Part shown: in pieces, positions 61,001 to 64,000 of the stretch | Position numbering within the stretch: the first letter of the stretch is position 1 | How the letters are laid out: each line of letters starts with the position of its first letter | Assembly (NCBI RefSeq): GCF_046507575.1 | Contig: NZ_JBKFEY010000002.1 | Coordinates: 248,001-312,000 of the forward strand | Length of the DNA: 64,000 nucleotides | Reading direction: 5' to 3' | Origin: Pontitalea aquivivens | GTDB lineage: Bacteria; Pseudomonadota; Alphaproteobacteria; Rhodobacterales; Rhodobacteraceae | Notes under the pieces: generated by a model | What the model saw: only the letters and a program-made list of their open reading frames with translations | Database searches by the model: none | What the model was told of the DNA's origin: nothing | Program-made: the position numbers and the translations under genes

Positions 61001-61450
61001 TCAGCCCGTCGTCAGGATCGCGATCAGTGCCCCGATCACCACCGCGCTGAGCATCAGGCGCAGCCGCATCCACCAGCGCGGTGCAAGCCCGCGTGCGGCA
61101 AAGACCCAGTCCAGCGGCAAAAGCGCGGCAAAGCCCAGGATCAGTGCTTCGTTCACCGACAGGGCCTGCACCGCCATCGCGGCCAGAAACCCCAGCACGG
61201 GCAGCGCGGACAGCGCGTAGCCAAGGGCCCAGTTGCCCTTGGCGGCAAAGCCCCAGAGGCTGCCGGCCATGAAGCAATAGATCATCAGCCCATAGCTGAG
61301 CGCCACTTCGCGCGCGCTAAGCCCCGGCAGGGAAAAAACGCCAAAGCGCAGCACCGCCACCGCCCAGAGAAAGGGGATCAGCCCGGCCAGCCCCGGCGCC
61401 AGCGCGGCAACGGGAATGCGCCCCAGCCCGATCAGGCCACGACCGATCAT
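61001..61450 (-). CDS. DUF3429 membrane protein
   Basis: 149 residues, about five membrane segments, with PVAALAPGLAGLIPFLWAV, SYGLMIYCFMAGSLWGFA and LPLDWVFAARGLAPRWWMRLR, the conserved Trp/Arg-rich pattern of DUF3429. Function unknown. ATG overlaps the ispH stop by 4 nt, so it is co-translated with ispH. Confidence 0.88.
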   Translation of the reverse strand: MIGRGLIGLGRIPVAALAPGLAGLIPFLWAVAVLRFGVFSLPGLSAREVALSYGLMIYCFMAGSLWGFAAKGNWALGYALSALPVLGFLAAMAVQALSVNEALILGFAALLPLDWVFAARGLAPRWWMRLRLMLSAVVIGALIAILTTG

Positions 61451-62400
61451 GCCACGGCCTCGCGCAGCACGCGCGGCACCTTGAATTCAATATCTTCGCG
61501 TGCGGTTTCCACCGGCTCGACGGTCAGGTCGAAACGGTCGCGGAAGGCGTCGATCACCTCGGTCACCAGAACCTCGGGGGCGCTGGCGCCAGCGGTGACG
61601 CCCACCGCCCGCACCCCATCCAGCGCGCGCCAGTCGATATCTTCGGCGCGCTGCACCAGCTGGGCATAGGCGCAGCCCGCGGCGCGCCCGACCTCGACCA
61701 GACGGCGCGAGTTTGACGAATTCGGTGCGCCGATCACCAGAAGCGCGTCGATCCGGGGCGCGATGGCCTTGACCGCGGCTTGCCGGTTGGTGGTGGCATA
61801 GCAGATGTCTTCCTTGGCGGGGCCGACAATGGCGGGAAAGCGTGTTTCCAGCGCGGCCACGATCGCGGCGGTGTCATCGACCGAAAGGGTGGTCTGGGTG
61901 ATATAGGCCAGGCGCGCGGGATCGCGCGGGGACAGATGCGCCACATCCTCGACCGTTTCGACCAGCAGTACCTCATTCTCGGGCAGCTGGCCCATCGTGC
62001 CCAGGACCTCGGGGTGGCCGGCATGGCCGATCATCACCATCTGCAGGCCTTCGGCATGGTGACGCTCGGCCTCGATATGGACCTTGCTGACCAGCGGGCA
62101 GGTGGCATCGACATAGACCATGTGGCGGCGGGCGGCCTCAAGCGGGACGGATTTCGGCACGCCATGGGCGGAAAAGATCACCGGCCGGTCATCGGGGCAT
62201 TCGTCCAGTTCCTCGACGAAAACCGCGCCCTTTTCACGCAGCCCGTCCACCACGAACTTGTTGTGAACGATTTCGTGTCGCACAAAGACCGGCGCGCCCC
62301 ATTTCTGCAACGCCAGTTCCACGATCTTGATCGCCCGGTCCACGCCCGCGCAAAACCCGCGCGGCGCGGCAAGATAGAGTGTGAGAGCAGGTTTTCCCAT
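61447..62400 (-). CDS. ispH: 4-hydroxy-3-methylbut-2-enyl diphosphate reductase
   Basis: Fe-S enzyme, last step of the MEP pathway, making IPP and DMAPP. 317 residues. The three cluster cysteines appear in APRGFCAGVDRAI (Cys17), VDATCPLVSKVH and ICYATTNRQAA; IGHAGHPEVLGTMGQ and APNSSNSRRLVEVG are substrate-binding blocks. Complements dxs and ispA elsewhere in the window. Followed by DUF3429 in the same unit. Confidence 0.97.
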   Translation of the reverse strand: MGKPALTLYLAAPRGFCAGVDRAIKIVELALQKWGAPVFVRHEIVHNKFVVDGLREKGAVFVEELDECPDDRPVIFSAHGVPKSVPLEAARRHMVYVDATCPLVSKVHIEAERHHAEGLQMVMIGHAGHPEVLGTMGQLPENEVLLVETVEDVAHLSPRDPARLAYITQTTLSVDDTAAIVAALETRFPAIVGPAKEDICYATTNRQAAVKAIAPRIDALLVIGAPNSSNSRRLVEVGRAAGCAYAQLVQRAEDIDWRALDGVRAVGVTAGASAPEVLVTEVIDAFRDRFDLTVEPVETAREDIEFKVPRVLREAVA

Positions 62401-62496
62401 GCGGCGCCCCTTTGCCGAAATCTTCTGACAGGTATGTCCGTCGGGCGCGAAGGTCCAGACCGAAATCCGGCCACCGGGCGCTGGGCCGGGCCTAGC

Positions 62497-62943
62497 CTAG
62501 CCGCCCCAGCCCATCGCCTGTGCGGTGATCCAGGCCACGGCGGCGTAGCGCCCGGTCTTGGCCAGTGCCACCAGCGGCAGGAAGATCAGCATCGGCAGCC
62601 GCAAGACCCCGGCCACCAGACATGCCAGGTCGCCCCCGGGCGCCCAGCTGACCAGCAGCACCCAGAACCCCCAGCGGTCGAACCAGCGTTCGGCGCGCGC
62701 CATCTGGCTGGCCGAGGCGGGGAACCAGCGCCGGTCGCGCCAGTGGTTCACCCCACGCCCCATTCCGTAGGTGATCAGCGCCCCAAGCGTGTTGCCGGCG
62801 CCAGCCACCAGAACCATCAACCAGACCGGCGTGGCCCCGGCGGTCTGCATGGCGACAAAGACGATCTCCGATTGCATCGGGATCGGCGAGGCGGCCAGCA
62901 TGGCCGAAAAGAAAAGCCCGGTCAGGGCGGCAATATCCTGCAT
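62497..62943 (-). CDS. YqaA/DedA-like VTT-family membrane protein
   Basis: 148 residues, four or so membrane segments. SAMLAASPIPMQSEIVFVAMQ, AGAGNTLGALITYGMGRG and WGFWVLLVSWAPGGDLACLVAGVLR are the YqaA-type variant of the SNARE-associated/VTT domain. YqaA function is unknown; relatives are lipid scramblases or floppases for undecaprenyl phosphate. Start 62943 excludes an unsupported 12-residue extension. Separate from ispH. Confidence 0.85.
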   Translation of the reverse strand: MQDIAALTGLFFSAMLAASPIPMQSEIVFVAMQTAGATPVWLMVLVAGAGNTLGALITYGMGRGVNHWRDRRWFPASASQMARAERWFDRWGFWVLLVSWAPGGDLACLVAGVLRLPMLIFLPLVALAKTGRYAAVAWITAQAMGWGG

Positions 62944-63034
62944 CGGACGTGCCTTGCCAAAAGGGCCGGCGGGGTGCAAGCGTGCCGGGCTGAACTTTGT
63001 GCGATCAACCCGGCCCGGGGGGCGGTCGCGGCGA

Positions 63035-63598
63035 TCAGGTTTCGGTGGCCGGCTCGGGTTCGCGCGGTTCGCGCGGCGGGCGGCCGATCACTTCGCGCAG
63101 GGCGTCCAGTTCGATGAAATTGTCGGCCTGACGGCGCAATTCGTCCGCGATCATCGGCGGCTGGCTGCGGATCGTCGAAACGACCGAAACCCGGCATCCC
63201 TGACGCTGCAGGCTTTCGACCAGCGGCCGGAAATCGCCATCACCCGAGAACAGCACGACATGATCCAGCCGCGGGGCCAGTTCCATCGCATCCACGGCCA
63301 GCTCGATGTCCATGTTGCCCTTGACCTTACGGCGGCCCATGGAATCGGTATATTCCTTGGCAGGCTTGGTCACCATCGCATAGCCGTTGTAGTGCAGCCA
63401 GTCGACCAGCGGGCGGATCGGGGAATATTCCTCATTCTCCAGAAGCGCGGTGTAGTAAAACGCGCGAACCAATTTGCCACGGCGTTCGAATTCCTGGCGC
63501 AACAGCTTGTAGTCGATATCGAAGCCCAACGCTTTGGCCGCAGCGTAAAGATTCGACCCATCAATGAACAGCGCAAGCCGTTCGTCCTTGTAAAACAT
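63035..63598 (-). CDS. NYN-domain (LabA/DUF88) nuclease-like protein
   Basis: 187 residues of a PIN-like NYN fold: RLALFIDGSNLYAAAKALGFDIDYKLL (first Asp), KGNMDIELAVDAMEL (Asp/Glu), and VLFSGDGDFRPLVESLQRQG (late Asp pair), then an acidic Pro/Glu tail. Members are predicted RNases; several act in regulatory RNA or tRNA processing. GGAAAGGA lies before the ATG. Divergent from folK across an AT-richer gap (63599-63728). Confidence 0.9.
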   Translation of the reverse strand: MFYKDERLALFIDGSNLYAAAKALGFDIDYKLLRQEFERRGKLVRAFYYTALLENEEYSPIRPLVDWLHYNGYAMVTKPAKEYTDSMGRRKVKGNMDIELAVDAMELAPRLDHVVLFSGDGDFRPLVESLQRQGCRVSVVSTIRSQPPMIADELRRQADNFIELDALREVIGRPPREPREPEPATET

Positions 63599-63728
63599 CA
63601 AATCGTCCTTTCCAGAATGCCCGCCATCCGAAGTCGAGTGGTGCAAAGTCCTGTGGGATCAAAGATAACGGGTGTCTTGTAAGATCGATTCAGTATACGA
63701 AAACGCACTTGTCTGGATATGTGTCTAA

Positions 63729-64000
63729 ATGGATAACAGCACTTATTTTATAGCATTGGGTGCAAATCTGCCATCGCCCGCCGGCGCGCCCGCGCGGACG
63801 CTGGTCGCGGCCTTGCGCGCGCTTGTGCAGGGGGGGGCGGAATTGCGCGCGGTCAGCCGGTTTTACCACGCACCCGCCTTTCCGGCAGGTGCCGGGGCGG
63901 ATTATGTGAATGTGGCGGCGGCGGTTGCATCGGGGTTGGACCCGGCGCAGTTCCTGGCGTTGTTGCACCGCATCGAGGCGGATCTGGGGCGTCAGCGCGC
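63729..64000 (+). CDS. folK: 2-amino-4-hydroxy-6-hydroxymethyldihydropteridine pyrophosphokinase, 5' part
   Basis: Transfers pyrophosphate from ATP to the pterin alcohol in folate synthesis. 90 codons are visible before the right edge. MDNSTYFIALGANLPSPAGA is the HPPK opening (hxLGSNLG type), followed by SRFYHAPAF..DYVNVAAAV, LDPAQFLALLHRIEADLGRQR, matching the F-x-N-x-V and E-x2-hGR blocks. No clear ribosome site was found. C-terminal half lies outside the window. Confidence 0.9.
   Translation, partial: MDNSTYFIALGANLPSPAGAPARTLVAALRALVQGGAELRAVSRFYHAPAFPAGAGADYVNVAAAVASGLDPAQFLALLHRIEADLGRQR

Overview
The window is GC-rich DNA (about two thirds G+C by eye) packed with short-gap and 4-nt-overlap operons. 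Gene content points to an alphaproteobacterium of the Rhodobacteraceae/Paracoccaceae type: a MalY-type lyase, the xseB-ispA-dxs isoprenoid operon, a serC-serA operon with a candidate serC RNA element, a DUF6478-like protein, and a repeated intergenic hairpin module ending in AGTATTT..CAAGAAGAAG. It looks like ordinary chromosome. I see no insertion sequence, prophage, CRISPR array, rRNA or tRNA.

Layout. 1-2650 (minus): start of an SPFH protein, a 53-residue membrane ORF, a GlsB/YeaQ-type protein, then fmt and two deformylase genes, one of which has lost its catalytic residues. 2834-12794: malY-type lyase, a hypothetical gene, dxs, ispA, xseB, a cytochrome c, a possible regulatory RNA/small ORF with an almost perfect complement to the 16S 3' tail, yhhQ, an esterase-like phytase protein, mepA, an MFS (UMF1) transporter and a thioesterase. 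12937-17526: yggT, recQ, hybrid histidine kinase. 17660-25130: alpha-2-macroglobulin plus penicillin-binding protein 1C. 25139-31062: thiolase, phosphoesterase, serA, serC and divergent serB, which together give the complete three-step serine pathway. 31050-33022: nagA and a GlcNAc-kinase-like gene.

33220-39450 is the most unusual block. Five overlapping or near-touching genes encode a VTT (TVP38/TMEM64) membrane domain fused to a mercuric-reductase-like flavoprotein, a CDP-alcohol phosphatidyltransferase, and a complete YnjBCD-type ABC importer of unknown substrate.

39523-43107: ilvD, an overlapping lipoprotein gene and two poorly characterised genes. 43118-46306: fadH with a divergent LysR regulator. 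46311-50264: OmpA-like protein, acetyltransferase, CinA-like protein, methionine aminopeptidase and rsmD. 50261-54944: a ferredoxin-reductase-like enzyme, peroxiredoxin, pterin dehydratase, FemAB-like acyltransferase, glycerophosphodiesterase and RidA. 55071-58529: smc. 58805-64000: LrgA/LrgB-like pair, TRIC-like channel, rnhA, DUF3429, ispH, a YqaA-like membrane protein, a NYN-domain nuclease-like protein and the start of folK.

Connected functions: N-terminal protein maturation (def, fmt, map), the MEP isoprenoid route (dxs, ispH, ispA), envelope maintenance (mepA, A2M/pbpC, nagA/kinase, OmpA-like, LrgAB) and serine/branched-chain amino-acid synthesis. Most start sites were set by Shine-Dalgarno spacing and family N-termini. 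All functional statements rest on motif reading, not database searches.
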